Position numbers and translations under genes: made by a program | The notes under the pieces: generated by a model | Told to the model about the DNA's origin: nothing | Database searches by the model: none | Seen by the model: the letters and a program-made list of their open reading frames with translations, nothing else | Assembly (NCBI GenBank): GCA_020746875.1 | Contig: JAGTJL010000015.1 | Span: forward strand, 1,612,001 to 1,676,000 | Length of the DNA stretch: 64,000 nt | Origin: Rhexocercosporidium sp. MPI-PUGE-AT-0058 | Lineage: Eukaryota > Ascomycota > Leotiomycetes > Helotiales | Reading direction: 5' to 3' | In this document: piece after piece, positions 23,827 to 35,560 of the stretch | How positions within the stretch are numbered: the first letter of the stretch is position 1 | Layout of the letters: every line of letters starts with the position of its first letter

Positions 23827-26800
23827 GCAGATCTTAATTTCGCGAATAAAACTTTTAGAATTATTTAAGATAATAAAAGTTAAACTTAAGTTCTTAAGTA
23901 TTTTCGGATTATAAGTACCTTTTCTATTTAATTAAGTATTTAACGACGCCGCGAGAATATTAATAATCTAAAACAGTTTCGATATCGTATTCGGCGTTCG
24001 GGTTAACCGGTTATACTTTTATAATAAAAGCTAAAGGTACTCCTGGCGGTGCTAGTTTAAGAAGAGATATATAAAATACCAGATAAATATTTATAATTTT
24101 TAAAAGTATTAACTAATAATTAACTAATCTTTTGACTTTCGCAATTTTAAATAATCTTAGCTTTTTATAATTTAATTTATTACTTAATCGCTTAATCGCG
24201 ATATTCTTTTTAAATAAATAAATCTTATTCTCTTCTTTTAGCGTTAATCTTATATTACGCTTTTTATTATAATAAATAACTAATCTTTATATAATGAATA
24301 AAATATCCGTTAATAATTCGTTATATAATTGCTTAAGCTCATCTTTTTATAATATAGCTTCATGCGCGGTCCCTTAACCCGCGATTAGTATATTATATAC
24401 TATCGGGTTATACCCGTAATTCGCATAAAATAGTAATATTCTAATAGTTTCTTAATCCGCGTTATTATATATAAACTAAGCGGTTAAAAGTAATTGAACT
24501 CAATTATCTTATTTATAATTCATATAATATCGAAGATAAGTTTTTATTATTTAATTAATTCGTTCTGTTTAGCCGTCGGTTTAAGAATAAAATACCGTTA
24601 ATATTTTTTATTTTATTTTTAAAAGTAATATTAATATTTTCCAGAATTTTGAAATAAAGAACTTATCTTTATCCGAAATAACCTCGTTTAATATTCCGTG
24701 ATTCACGAAGATCGTTCGGAGGAATACTTGCGTTATTATTAGCGTATTTTATATACTTAATACTAGTATTATATACGCGTACTTTATTATTTTATCCGTT
24801 ATTACGCAGATCGAATCGTAGATAATCCCGGTAATCGGATCTTTCGAAGAAGGTAATTCGGCTACGAAGTCTAAAGCGATTAACTTTTATAGCCGTGGCA
24901 GTATCGTCGGTAACTTCATAAGCTTATACGGCGTATAATAATTTGCTTTATTCCGTATGTATATATCGTAAGACGAGATTACGTTCTTAATTACTTTTTT
25001 TATTCTTAAGAAATAATATTCCTTAAAAAGCTTTAATAACGTCTTAATTATCCCTTAATATTTATAAGCCGGTAGCTTATACTATTCTTTAACGAAGTTT
25101 ACCCGGTTCCGTATAAAGACGTAAACTCGTTCTTAATATAAAAGAGCTTTAATATCGGTAAAAGAGAATCCTTCGTTTAATTACTTCTTTTATTCGGCTA
25201 TTATCAAGTCGTTAGCGTAGCTTTTCCAGATTTTCTCGAGGACCTAGCTTATCGTTATTAATTACTTATAATTAATTATTAGCGAGTTATTATCCTTTTT
25301 TAATATAATATACGACTCGTATATTTTATTTACAAGATATTCTGGTTTCTTATTAAAAGCGTCGGCCTTAGCGTTTTCCGTTTCCTTAACATATGAAAAT
25401 CGAAGTTTAATTGTAAAAAGTATTTCGTACTATCGAACCTCGTAAGGCGATCCCTCGAGGTAGACCTTCTATTCGCGTACTGCGTCCATAGCTCCTAGTA
25501 ATTCCTTATTATAAATATCGTAATTAAGTTCTGCTAATAAGAGTTTCCGCGAATAATATACAACTAATTGCTATCTGCCGTCTTCGCCCGGTTAACTTAG
25601 CACGGCTTTAATAGCGTAATCAAAAGCGTCTGTCTTTATTATGATTTCTTTATCCGAGTCGAAGGATATAAGGACTAGTTCCTTAATAAAAGCTTCCTTA
25701 AGGTCTCGAAAGGCTGCTTTTGCTTTATCGTTCCAGTCGAAGCTTTTATCCTTATATATTAATTCCGTAAATAATACGGCGATCTTCGAGTAGTTTCGAA
25801 CGAATCGTCGGTAAAAGTTAGTAAATTCCAGGAAGGATTATATTTCCTTAATATTTATAAGTCTAATTTACTCGACGATTATTTTGACTTTTTGAAAGTC
25901 TATAACTAGTTCCGTAATAATAATCACGTATCTCAGGAAAATGACTTTTTTCTTATAAAAATAGTACTTCTTAAGTTTTAAGAATATTAAAAAAGCTTTT
26001 AGCTTTTCTAATATTATTATAACGTTTTTCACGTATTATTCTTTTATTTTAAAGTAAATTAAAATATTATTTAAGTAATATATATATATTACGTCCAAGT
26101 ATTACCGCAAAATATTATTAATTAAACGCTAAAATATAACAGGCGCGTTAATCAGTCTGAAGGGCATAATTATATACTCGTAATAACCGAAACGTATATA
26201 AAATATTATTTTCTCTTCTTCTTTTTCAGTTATTTTTACGAAGTTATACGCGCCTCGTAAGTTTAACTAAATGAAGATCTTAGCGCCGCTGAGCTTATCG
26301 CGTAATTCCTTAACTAAAGATAATATATAATAATCTTTTTTCGTAATATCGTTCAATCGACGGTAGTCGATATATATTTTTCGTCCGCCGTCCTTCTTTA
26401 TTATAAAAAGGACGTTGCTTCTTTACGGGGATTTAGACTCTCGAATGAATCCCTTCGCTAAGTTTTTATTAATATATTTCTTAATCGTTATTAAATCTAT
26501 AATTAAATACTTCCGTAATAATTAAAATATTAGCTTCGTGCTTTCAGCTAACTCGATCCGATAATTATAATCTTAATATTTAAATAAGGCGCTGCTGCTT
26601 AATTCTTTTTTAAATAATATCTTAAATCGTTTATATTTTAATAATATATCGTCCGTCGCGGGGATCGTTACCTTATCTTTTAGCTCTTTTTTAAAAATTA
26701 CGCTTAACTTTCTTAAGCTTTTTATTAGTTTTCTGTCTTAAAAATAGCTCTTATAATTACTAAACTCTAGCTTTTGTATTTTCCAGTCGATTTTAAAGTT

Positions 26801-29032
26801 ATAAAATTATATTTATAATAATCTTAAGATAATATCGTATCTCTTAATCCGAATCATATCGAACTAAATATATTTAGAATATCCGCCGATTCTTATATAT
26901 AATAGTTCTATTTACATATCGATCAGGCCGTTCGCGGCAAGTCTTCCGTCGGCGAGTATTAGCTAATACTTACCTTTCTTGACTTCGATAGGCAAGAAAT
27001 GCTAAATCGTAATAATAAGAAATATAAAATTCCTTTGCGCTCCGGAATCTATTATAACTTGCAATTTCATTTCTCGGATATTAACGTCGAGGGTCAAGTA
27101 ATTACTTTCCCTTATAGCTGCGAGCGTACGCAGGTCTATTCTTTCGACGTAAATTTCTTCGGTTAATATATTTTCTTATTATCGATTCTTCGGATCCTCG
27201 TATAAAATACGATATAATTAGTACGTTCTTAAGGGTACGAAAGGTTTAGAAGGCCTCTTGTAATAGGTTTCTAAGTCGTCTCGAGAGTTGATTTATATCC
27301 GGTTCCGTAATATTTCTACGATAACTTCTTATACGTCTCTTACGTTTATTTATATCGCCGTTTATCGGAACAGTATCTCGTCGGCTAGAATAAGTTAAAC
27401 GTACGTTCAAAAGACGTTATTCTCGACGTCCGCCGTTCTTTAAGCGATGCGTAAATTACTTCAGAAGACTACCTCGTATTCTTCGCTTTACCGCGGCCCT
27501 CCGCGTAAGACGACCCTTAGTTCGACATAAGTAACCCTTATATCGACGTTTATTTAATACCTAATATTAAAAGCCTCGCGAGTAGAATATTCTTCCCGTT
27601 ATATAACTCGCCAGACCTCATATTCTTAAGGTCTAGAAAATACTAGTCCTAATAATATAACGCTGCCTTAGTACTACGAATCCTCGCTTCTCTCGATATT
27701 AGTTATATCTTCCGGGCTTTATGCCTTACGTATAATTTCGGATACCTGTTATTAAACGTAATATTTATCTTGCTGCGTCCAGTCGCTGGACTCGGGTCTT
27801 ATTATATACTATTAAATATAATTATCGTCCGTTTCGCTTTACTCGCTGTCTTCTTCACCGTTATCACCCTCAATCTGATTATCGATATAATTAATATTAA
27901 GTTCGTTTATCGTTATATAACGGTAAGTAGCGCTGATTTAGACTTCCTTTAGTAAAAGCGGGAGGGGTATACCGGTAATATTATACGCCTTTCGTCTTAT
28001 AAAATTGAGTTATTTCTTCTTAATACTCTTCTTGTAGTACGAGCTTGTTATATGCCCTAAAAGGCCATATTCGTAGTATAGCTTCTTTTCGCGCCGTTCG
28101 TTCATGATTTCCTTCGATAGCCTCCCTTGTCGTATTTTGCCCTTTTCTCTCTTATAAGTAGCGTCGCATTTTATAAGATTTGATTATCGGTTATCCTTAA
28201 AATTGCTTTATCGTCGGCGCCCCTTATTCTATCGGTGGCCAGATTACTTCTGGCCTCTTCTTATATACGTTTACTGCTCGCGTTTGAATTCGTGCAGGCG
28301 GTTATCAATTCGGACGGTTTGCTCGATAAGAATAAGAATATCCTTAGCTTAAAAGTCGATCCGAGTAAGCTCTAGTCGGATATAATCCTTAAGTCCTCGT
28401 TGATAATAGCTAATAAGTAATTAAGAGTTCTAGCTAATCTTATTAGCGTGCTTCTGGAATTCCGTAGCGTAAGTTATTATATTATTAACTTGCTTCAAGC
28501 CGTATAAGTAAGTCTTTGCCGTTTTGATTTTATTAATATCGCCGAATATTCGCCGAATTTCTTTCTTAAATCTTTCTTAAGTCCCAAATATAATCTGCGT
28601 AACGAGTATAATTTTATAAGTATTTTTATTCTCGAAATAATCCCTGAGAAATAGCTCGATCTATCGTATAGCTTCGCCTCGGAAGTATAATATTATTTAA
28701 AGAGCGTAGCTCTCGCTAATAAGGAACTTATTATTATTAAAATATTAATAAAATTCTACTTAAAGAATAAAAGTCTTTAAATCCTTTCGGTTTCCTTAGA
28801 AAGTATCGGGAAATTTAACTTTTAAAGTTTCTTTAAGTTTATACGTTAAATAATTTTAAGTATTAAGTATTTCTTTATTTTCGCTTTCTTTGCGGTCCTT
28901 CCTTTTAAGAGCAAGTACGGATAATATAAGTATGCCGATAATATTGCCTTATAAGCTAAGTATTTAGCTTTTAGTTAAAGGAGTTAATATAATATACGTG
29001 AGTCGGTACTTCTGACGAGAAAGTGCTTAAAG

Positions 29033-29497
29033 TATCACGATTTGTGTATTTACTCGGTATAAATATAATAAATTATATTAATCTTAATGATCGAGAAGTA
29101 AGTGTATTACGTACGAGGGAATAAATAATAATTAATATAATAGAAATATTATTTTCAGTTAAGCACGAAGCTCTTATTTAATAGCAGACGTGCTAGTCTT
29201 ATATAAAACCTTCGTTCCTTATAGATCTCGAGGATCTTAAGGTCCTCGAGTTCCTTAGATTACTAAATCTTAAAGATCTTGAGATTTATTACGTGATATG
29301 CGATCGCGGAAACCCGCGGTTATAATACTACTTCCAAGATTATATTATAAATGAAATGCTTTAAGTATAAGTAAGTCTTAGGACTCCGTTGACTCCTAGG
29401 AGCCGCGCTCCTAAGAACTACTCGGTTCTTAGGGCTACGGTGGCTCCTAAAATATTTCCTCCTGGGGGCCAGTAGTCGCCTAGGAGTGTCCGTAACA
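29033..29497 (-). repeat. 5' LTR of the Gypsy element
   Basis: A 465-bp partner of 22753-23217, retaining the terminal CCGTAACA. It contains paired GGCTCCTAGGAG-like short palindromic blocks near 29390-29490. On the plus strand it starts TATCACGA where the partner has TGTTACGG, so its own outer TG has been altered by transitions. Confidence 0.92.
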
Positions 29498-29502
29498 GGC
29501 TT

Positions 29503-29870
29503 TTAGGAGAACGCTCCTACGAGTTTATAGCTCCTCTAAGACAACTCCTAGTAAGGGAAGGCTCATAAAGTCACACGTATACTATAATCAAATAAGAGGA
29601 AATAGTAATACTAGAGAGGTCTTAAGCTCTGAGCTCTGTTACTTTAATTGTTTACTACTTAAATATTAACTAAAGTAAAATACGCAAGAATATAGTTTTC
29701 CTCCTTGGAATTACTAGGAAATACAGCTAGCAAAATATATAAACAAATATATATATATGTTTATTATTAATATAAAACTAGCCGTTATAGCAGAATCATC
29801 GTGAGGACAAGTAGTACTATTAAGGAGCTTATAAATCTCAGACTATTTTTGGATTTAAAGGAGTCCAAAT
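29503..29870. repeat. right flank of the split AT-rich repeat
   Basis: Continues the AT-rich host sequence after the GGCTT duplication, with CTCCTACGAG/CTCCTAGTAAG motifs resembling those near 21810-21890. The composition returns to normal at about 29870. No coding content is recognisable. Confidence 0.5.
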
Positions 29871-29896
29871 CTGGCTCTTACTTGGATCCTGAGAAA

Positions 29897-30010
29897 GGAT
29901 GGGTCAGGGTAAATGATACAGTCACTTGCAAAATCGGTTTCGTCCTATTTCGACAAAAGAAAGTGTGAGCACAGACCACCTCAGCCGTTTCTGGCGCTGA
30001 CACCGTGGCT
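29897..30010 (-). repeat. left arm of a dispersed inverted repeat pair
   Basis: The minus strand contains GTGTCAGCGCCAGAAACGGC, then TGGTCTGTGCTC and GACGAAACCGATT..GCAAG..GACTGTATC. This matches, with scattered differences, the plus-strand copy at 32878-32970. The two arms lie about 2.9 kb apart in opposite orientation and bracket the membrane-protein genes. Extent and family are uncertain. Confidence 0.65.
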
Positions 30011-30469
30011 CCTTTGTTACCCCTTGTCCTGTAGGGATTCCAGAAATCGGATCTTCTCAATACCGCATGCACGATAGACGTCCAAAGTCGAGCCGGCTAT
30101 CGCCGCCAAAATCAACGATCCGCAATCACACTGTACTGTACTGAATGGCTCGATCCGATGCACTAACGCACGTTAACCTCCGGCATATTAGGTCGACTGA
30201 TTATTGCGCTTCTCGACATTAAAGAGCAATATAGCTGATTCGTTCGCTAACCACCGCTGTAGCAGTTGAGATATTTCGACGCCGAGCAGTCTCGGCACTA
30301 CTCCAAACGTCATCTTAAAGTTGAATGCTATTCATTCGTCTCAACCCTCACGACAAACCCGGCATTAGAAGAGGACTGACTCCCTAACAACTAAACCATC
30401 GTCATAGAAATCCTCCAAACATCCATAAACTGCACAGTTGAGTTACAGAAAGCTGCGCAAGTTTTCTTT

Positions 30470-31717
30470 TCAGTCGTTACCACAACCTTGAAGATAAGTT
30501 GACCCCGCACGACCCCAAGCACTTCTCGGAATCGTCTCTTCTCCCCCTTTCCCAACGAGATTCTCGGACTGAATCCTTTCAGGCATTTCCAAATCACACG
30601 CACCACTTCTTTGTCGATGATCATCCCATACTCTTGATAATGTAGGCCAATACTTCCCCACCACAGCTGCGATCATAGCCAATGCGACACCAACCAACGG
30701 CGCCCACTGACCCACCTCCTGCATCGATTCAGATTGTAAGTCATACGAGATAATCCACTCAACCCATACCAGAAAAACGACGAAAACAAATGGTGACAAG
30801 ATCTTGCCATAAATATTGACGGCCCCTATGCTGAAGTTTTGAAGCCGGGTTCTCCATCGGGTTTCGTGTGTCGAGTCGAAGTCCCACTCGCCAGACTTAC
30901 GCCCACGGAGACGCAGTATCATAATAACGAAGCTAAAAAGGATGCTTAGGGGGACGCAGCCGTAGATGATAGCTGAGATGATATTCATACCCCAGTATAG
31001 AGGATTTGAAGGGCGAAGGTTGAGGAAACGAACTACAATCAGGTCGCCTGATTGTCGAAGGAGTTTGTTGGCATTTAGGCAGGGGTAGATGCAGCCCGGG
31101 AATGCAGGATTCTGGTTCTCAAAGTAAGTCCACACTGTATTATTCCAGGATTGATTGATGATCGTTGCCGGACTGCCATTGAAAGGCAATGAATCGTTGT
31201 AGCCCAAATTACAGAATCGGAACTGCCTTAAAGGTCCCGTTGATGAGCCATTGATCGCATACAGATTTACCATGCAGCATATCATACCGATAAACATCAG
31301 CAAAGTCCAAAGAACGAGAATAGGTGCCGCTCCAGAATGCTTGAAATGGGCTGACCAGATCGCCATGGGAACGACGATGAGGAACCCGGTACCAACAATT
31401 GCCAGGGTTGCATCAGAGTCAAGGTCTGTAGCGAGAGCTGCGACACTGATAGTTGTCGAGTTGGGAAGAACTACCGTTCCATCTGGGACGGATGTCCGGC
31501 CCAGAGAGAGAACTGAAGCCAGTATTATCGAATGAATGGCTGCCGCTCCACCGAAAGTGAGGCAGGCTGCAGCTGCCCCGGCTGCCAGCCAGTCTTGTCT
31601 TCGCATTAGAATTACAAAGAGAAGAAGAGCGTAGTATAATGCTCTTGGTGCTCGGCCATATTGTCCGCTCATGGGGTATACGCATTCGACATCTTGATAC
31701 GCAACAAACTCGACCAT
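30470..31717 (-). CDS. multi-pass membrane protein of unknown function
   Basis: One long frame from ATG 31717 (MVEFVAYQDVECVYPMSG; a GTG lies two codons upstream) to a stop at 30470, about 415 aa. About seven hydrophobic segments are visible: ALYYALLLFVILM, AAAACLTFGGAAAIHSIILA, LAIVGTGFLIVVPMAIW, ILVLWTLLMFIGMICCMV, IISAIIYGCVPLSILFSFVI, FVFVVFLVWVEWII and LVGVALAMIAAVV. A probable extracellular loop has several N-x-S/T sites (NGSSTG, NQSWNN) and Cys residues, and the C-terminal tail is polar. Such proteins are common as unnamed families in ascomycetes, and I cannot assign a function. The gene is intact, with normal composition. It lies just downstream (on the minus strand) of another membrane-protein frame. 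Confidence 0.8.
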   Translation of the reverse strand: MVEFVAYQDVECVYPMSGQYGRAPRALYYALLLFVILMRRQDWLAAGAAAACLTFGGAAAIHSIILASVLSLGRTSVPDGTVVLPNSTTISVAALATDLDSDATLAIVGTGFLIVVPMAIWSAHFKHSGAAPILVLWTLLMFIGMICCMVNLYAINGSSTGPLRQFRFCNLGYNDSLPFNGSPATIINQSWNNTVWTYFENQNPAFPGCIYPCLNANKLLRQSGDLIVVRFLNLRPSNPLYWGMNIISAIIYGCVPLSILFSFVIMILRLRGRKSGEWDFDSTHETRWRTRLQNFSIGAVNIYGKILSPFVFVVFLVWVEWIISYDLQSESMQEVGQWAPLVGVALAMIAAVVGKYWPTLSRVWDDHRQRSGACDLEMPERIQSENLVGKGGEETIPRSAWGRAGSTYLQGCGND

Positions 31718-31801
31718 CCTCACGAAGCTAAAGAAACGAAAGTTAGTACGAACCCGAGAAGCAACGTCTTAAGGTACTAAGAGTCTTACAAGTCTTGATG
31801 A

Positions 31802-32230
31802 CTATGGCCTTTCCTTTATCCGTGCCGTTTCTTTCCTCTTTATTGCCGCTCGTCTCTTGTAAATATAAGTTCCTACCACGATTGTACCTATCAGAACCAC
31901 GATACCTCCAACTACGCCTCCAATCAAAGAACCAGGAGTCGTGGGCGGAGCACCGGGCGAAGCAGTTGTCGGAGCAGAACTGACCGAGCTAATCGAGCTA
32001 ATCGTCGAATTGAGGTTGTCCGGGGGCAAAGAAGGAGAAGCTGATCCAGTCAGTTGAAAAGATTTTGTTACAATCCCTGCGTAAGTAGGAACTCTCACCC
32101 AATATTGTAGGTATGGTATCGGACAGAGAAGCAGACAGAGAAAGTGACATGGTATCGTGATCAGTGTAATCATTGAAGAATTGTTTAATTTGAGAGGAAG
32201 ACTGCAATGGGAAAAGGATGTTGATGCCAC
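31802..32230 (-). CDS. small Ser/Thr-rich single-pass membrane protein
   Basis: A frame of 142 codons. Its second half has a Ser/Thr/Pro-rich stalk (STISSISSVSSAPTTASP), one strong hydrophobic helix (LIGGVVGGIVVLIGTIVVGT) and a basic stop-transfer tail (YIYKRRAAIKRK). This resembles the stalk-TM-tail layout of fungal wall-sensor or mucin-like membrane proteins. The N-terminal half is doubtful. An internal Met at about 32173 precedes a hydrophobic stretch that could act as a signal peptide, and an intron cannot be excluded. Its 3' end is about 85 bp from the start of the multi-pass protein, same strand. Confidence 0.5.
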   Translation of the reverse strand: MASTSFSHCSLPLKLNNSSMITLITIPCHFLCLLLCPIPYLQYWVRVPTYAGIVTKSFQLTGSASPSLPPDNLNSTISSISSVSSAPTTASPGAPPTTPGSLIGGVVGGIVVLIGTIVVGTYIYKRRAAIKRKETARIKERP

Positions 32231-32285
32231 CTGATTTATAGAGGTGCGGCTGAGAGCTGTGGCACAGAAGAAAGCAAGAAACCAC

Positions 32286-33779
32286 TGCAGGAAACCCCTC
32301 TCAGCTCCTGCAAGGTTGTCACATGTGACCTACCGTCTGCGCCATGGTTTGGGATTGCTTCCTAATTGAGCGCAAGGCTGGCTAATCATCAATTGACAAG
32401 TGATTTGTTGGATATAGTGGAGGCTGTTTATTTTGTCCTGTGGGTACTCTCGATTTCGTTAATCTTCGATCTCGAGAACGCAAAACTGTGGGTTCCTGAG
32501 ACGGTCTCGCCGTTCATTGAGATCTCTACTAGACGTCCCTAAATGAGTTTCCGTGGCAGCGTTATTCTCTTACGGTGATAAGACAGGTCGTAAAAGTCGC
32601 ACTGGTAAGGACAGCGTCTATATCGATTTTATGGCGCGAGGGATCTTGCACGTAATTACATCCGATGCTAAAGGGGGAAGACACCCAAGACTGTCAGCGG
32701 CGTGCCCAGCCGCGAACTTGTCAAGCTCGTATGTTTCGCATGGACTTCCGTCCAGGAAAGTGGAGCCTAGTCTCGCTGTGTTCTCGTAATACTTAATATC
32801 GTCGTTAGGTATCTTTCCAGATTCAATTCAGGTGGATCAATCTACTCATGTAGCCACGTTGGTCAGAAGCCGGTTTTCAGTGTCAGCGCCAAAAATGGCT
32901 GACGTGGTCTGTGCTCAGAATTGTTTTTCGGCGCGGCAGGGCGAAACCGATTCTGCAAGCGACTGTATCTACACCACACCACACCACCACTTGGATTCAA
33001 GGGGGGAGATTCAGGCCCTCCATTGCCCAATTAAGCCCTTCCGCTAAGATTTAAGGAGTGACGGTTCAAATGCGGCTCCCCACCACTTTGGTTTGGAGGT
33101 GATCGATTTAGGCCCCTCATTGTGCAAGCAAATTATGGGTTCAAAATCGGCTCCTATGCCCCTGTGGGCCACCAATACGAAAGTCCTCATAAACAATCAT
33201 CAAAACAGGGGGTCTTTGATAAATCACTGCTCAGAATAACAGACGACTCTTCAATTCCTCAGGCTTAATGCTCGAAGTGCATCAACACTAACCTGAGCAG
33301 GTCACTTTTTGGTATCAATGGATAGTGTAAACGTCAAACGAAATGACGAGAGGAAAAGAAGAAAGAGACAGAACGAGGGGATAAACAGGACGAAGGAAAC
33401 CTTGATTAAGAAAGCCTATGAATTAGGGGATGCGATGGTATCGACGTAACGTCTATCCCTGCGTACCGAGACGCCCCCTGTAACGAGACAAATCGTAGGT
33501 ACTTTGAGTTCAAGCGACCAAAAATCTATGAACGTCTAGAAATTTCTATTTCTATTCATTTCAGTTGTATTATAGACCTCTTCTTAACATTCCCGACCTA
33601 TCAATTCCGGGAATGATAGCCACATCGTCGCCGCTGCTATGAATTGCGGAGGGCCTTCCTTTGACACTATCCCACGGACCGGTGGAATAGGCGAGACAGG
33701 GATATGAGCTAATCAGAGAGCCAGGATTTTGGTGAAGATACATTGATTTCTACTTCCGAGCATGATATCTATTAAAACA
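32286..33779. other. non-coding stretch with a dispersed repeat
   Basis: Holds the right arm of the inverted repeat pair (about 32878-32970). Two related phrases near 33060-33170 (GGTTCAAATGCGGCTCC and GGGTTCAAAATCGGCTCC) loosely echo the mariner inverted repeat at 44060-44080, though this may be chance. No gene could be supported. The switch to AT-rich DNA occurs at about 33770. Confidence 0.45.
32878..32970 (+). repeat. right arm of a dispersed inverted repeat pair
   Basis: Contains GTGTCAGCGCCAAAAATGGC, TGGTCTGTGCTC and GGCGAAACCGATTCTGCAAG..GACTGTATC, homologous to the minus strand at 29897-30010. Similarity fades outside about 100 bp. It may be a fragment of an unidentified transposon family. 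Confidence 0.65.
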
Positions 33780-33824
33780 ATAGCTAACTATATACAAAAA
33801 CACGTTACACTCTTGATAGTTATA

Positions 33825-35000
33825 CTAAGTAGTAGTCCTCTTTATAAAACGCTATAAATTCGCTGATAGCTCTCTTAAAGCGACTCTTTTCGGCCCTTTT
33901 AGTTAACTTTTATCCTTATACCTCTCTTTAAAGCAATACTTGCAGTTTTCTTTTAATAGCTTCTTTTCTCGCGTATACCGATGCAGAAGTACCTGGAACT
34001 TTTTTATATTCCTATAAGAAAAAGTGCGTTTCTTTATACTTTTAATATCGTCGGCTATATAAAATAAAGTCTTAATAAAGGCTTTTCGGAACTTGATTTG
34101 CTTAGTTTACTTATCGTCTTTTATAAGAGCGTAGTAATTTATAGCTTTAGCATAAATAGAAATCAAGTAGCAATTAACTAAAACTGTATATAATAACTAA
34201 TTCTAAATAGCTTACTAACCTCCTCTCTTGATTATATGTTCCCCGGAATTATACGACTTGAGTTAATCTCCGACGTTAATAGTATTTATAAATTAATTAT
34301 AAAGCTATATAAATACCGGCTCATCGATCTCTATATAAACTCTATCTTTAAAGAATACACGAGCAACTATTACATTTATAGACGATTTACCTAGCCGTCT
34401 CATTTCTGTCTTAATCATACCGGAACTATCGTTATAATTACTTAAAAACAAAGCGGCGGCGTTATTATTTTAAAGAATATAATATATGACGGTTTAGAGC
34501 TTCTAGAGCCTCATTTCCAGTCTCGGCTATTCACTTCCTGATTAGGAAGATGCCGAGATTAAACGAGCCTTTGCGGAGCCTACCTTTGTATATAACTTAC
34601 TTCTTTTTATACTTTCTTTCTTTTATAATTATAAATTTTAAGAAATACTTAATATCTTTATATTCCCGTTATAAAATATGAGTCGCTAATCACACGTGAT
34701 TACCGTCTTTTATAAAGTAAGCGTCATATTATTTATAACTCTTTATTAACTCGTTTAGAAAGATAGTAAATATCTTACTCCTGAATTCCTTTATAAGTAA
34801 TTACTATAAAACTAGCTTAATACAGAAAAAGCTTATATTAAATATAAACTTAACAAATGATATTAATTACGAAGACATTAAAGCCTTCGCCATCCTCCTC
34901 TTCTTCGACATAAACCCGAAGAATTAATTAACTTTTATTTTTTAAACCTTTCCTTTTTATTAAACGAGTCAAAGTCAAGTCGAAGACTTAACCTCCTCTT
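33825..35000 (-). pseudogene. piggyBac-type (DDE_Tnp_1_7) transposase relic, RIP-mutated
   Basis: On the minus strand one frame can be followed from about 34470 to 33830 through many TAG/TAA codons at sites where the family has Trp or Gln. Readable blocks: ALFLSNYNDSSGMIKTEMRR, ARVFFKDRVYIEIDEPVFI, FINTINVGD, LKSYNSGEHIIKRGG, LLYTVLVNCYLISIYAKAIN, then IKFRKAFIKTLFYIADDIKS and a basic tail with CKYCFKERYKDKS. The VGDQL-like block, the KRGG segment and the LVNCYL helix match the C-terminal half of fungal piggyBac-like transposases. The N-terminal half (towards 35000) is too decayed to read. No TTAA-flanked ends were identified. Confidence 0.65.
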
Positions 35001-35560
35001 CTTATAGACTAGTTGCTTACTAAAGACGTAGATATGTCCTCTACTTCTTCTTCTATTCCTCCCGCCGTCTCTTTTATAACGATAACGTCGAATAATATAT
35101 AAGATATACTTAAAAGTAATGTAAATACTCTTAAGGAGAATACTGAAGAAGGAAATACGTTATAATAAGAATTGCGTATTACGTAAGACCTTATTATATT
35201 ATAATAAGCATAAATAATATATTTATAGCGTATAATTAATTAATTATAGGTAAAGATATTAATTAGAGCTTTACCCTTAAGATTTGTGACTTTTAATATT
35301 AGGGATAGCTCTATATAAACTTTAATTAAAGATACGCTTCGCCTTAATACTCGTCGTAATAAGGGAAAAGCACGGAGTACTTCTGTCCTACTTCTTAATA
35401 GATCGCTCGATAATAATAGTAATAGTAATAATAATTATAACTCACGCCGCTACGGAAATCTACGCCGTTTTTCTTTTGCCTTTAGTATTTTAAATATATC
35501 TTATATTATTTATATTAAGAAGATTTTAAACTTGTTATTCAAAATTTAATTTAATTTAAT
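35001..35560. repeat. AT-rich RIP-like DNA, unidentified frame
   Basis: A plus-strand frame beginning at about 35033 (MSSTSSSIPPAVSFITI) continues through many stops to about 35510, ending in an Arg/Asn-rich tail. It may be the remains of an ORF of the same or another element. It has no recognisable domain. The AT-rich block ends at about 35600. Confidence 0.4.

Larger units (their letters stand above)
22753..29497 (-). mobile_element. complete Ty3/Gypsy LTR retrotransposon, RIP-mutated
   Basis: The element spans 6745 bp, with two 465-bp LTRs and a GGCTT target duplication at 22748-22752 and 29498-29502. Pol reads on the minus strand, so the 5' LTR is at 29033-29497. In order on the minus strand: gag with a CCHC-like knuckle near 28030-28080 (YYEYGLLGHITSSYY, with probable Cys-to-Tyr changes); reverse transcriptase near 26250-26420 (KKDGG-like entry and IDYR-type motif broken by stops); RNase H; and an integrase whose TDG.TERIN / KTYLRYYMNY block lies near 24490-24590. 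Almost every coding block is interrupted by TAA/TAG at expected Trp/Gln positions, the RIP signature. The element cannot encode working proteins. It is inserted in older AT-rich repeat DNA. Confidence 0.93.

Noticed and set aside
29878..33047. Treating the 29.9-33.0 kb inverted repeats as terminal repeats of a transposon carrying host genes
   Set aside because: Similarity is limited to about 100 bp, no target duplication was found, and no transposase lies between them.
33060..33180. GGTTCAAAT..CGGCTCC phrases as tRNA B-boxes or mariner ends
   Set aside because: No tRNA fold or paired inverted end accompanies them; resemblance is short.
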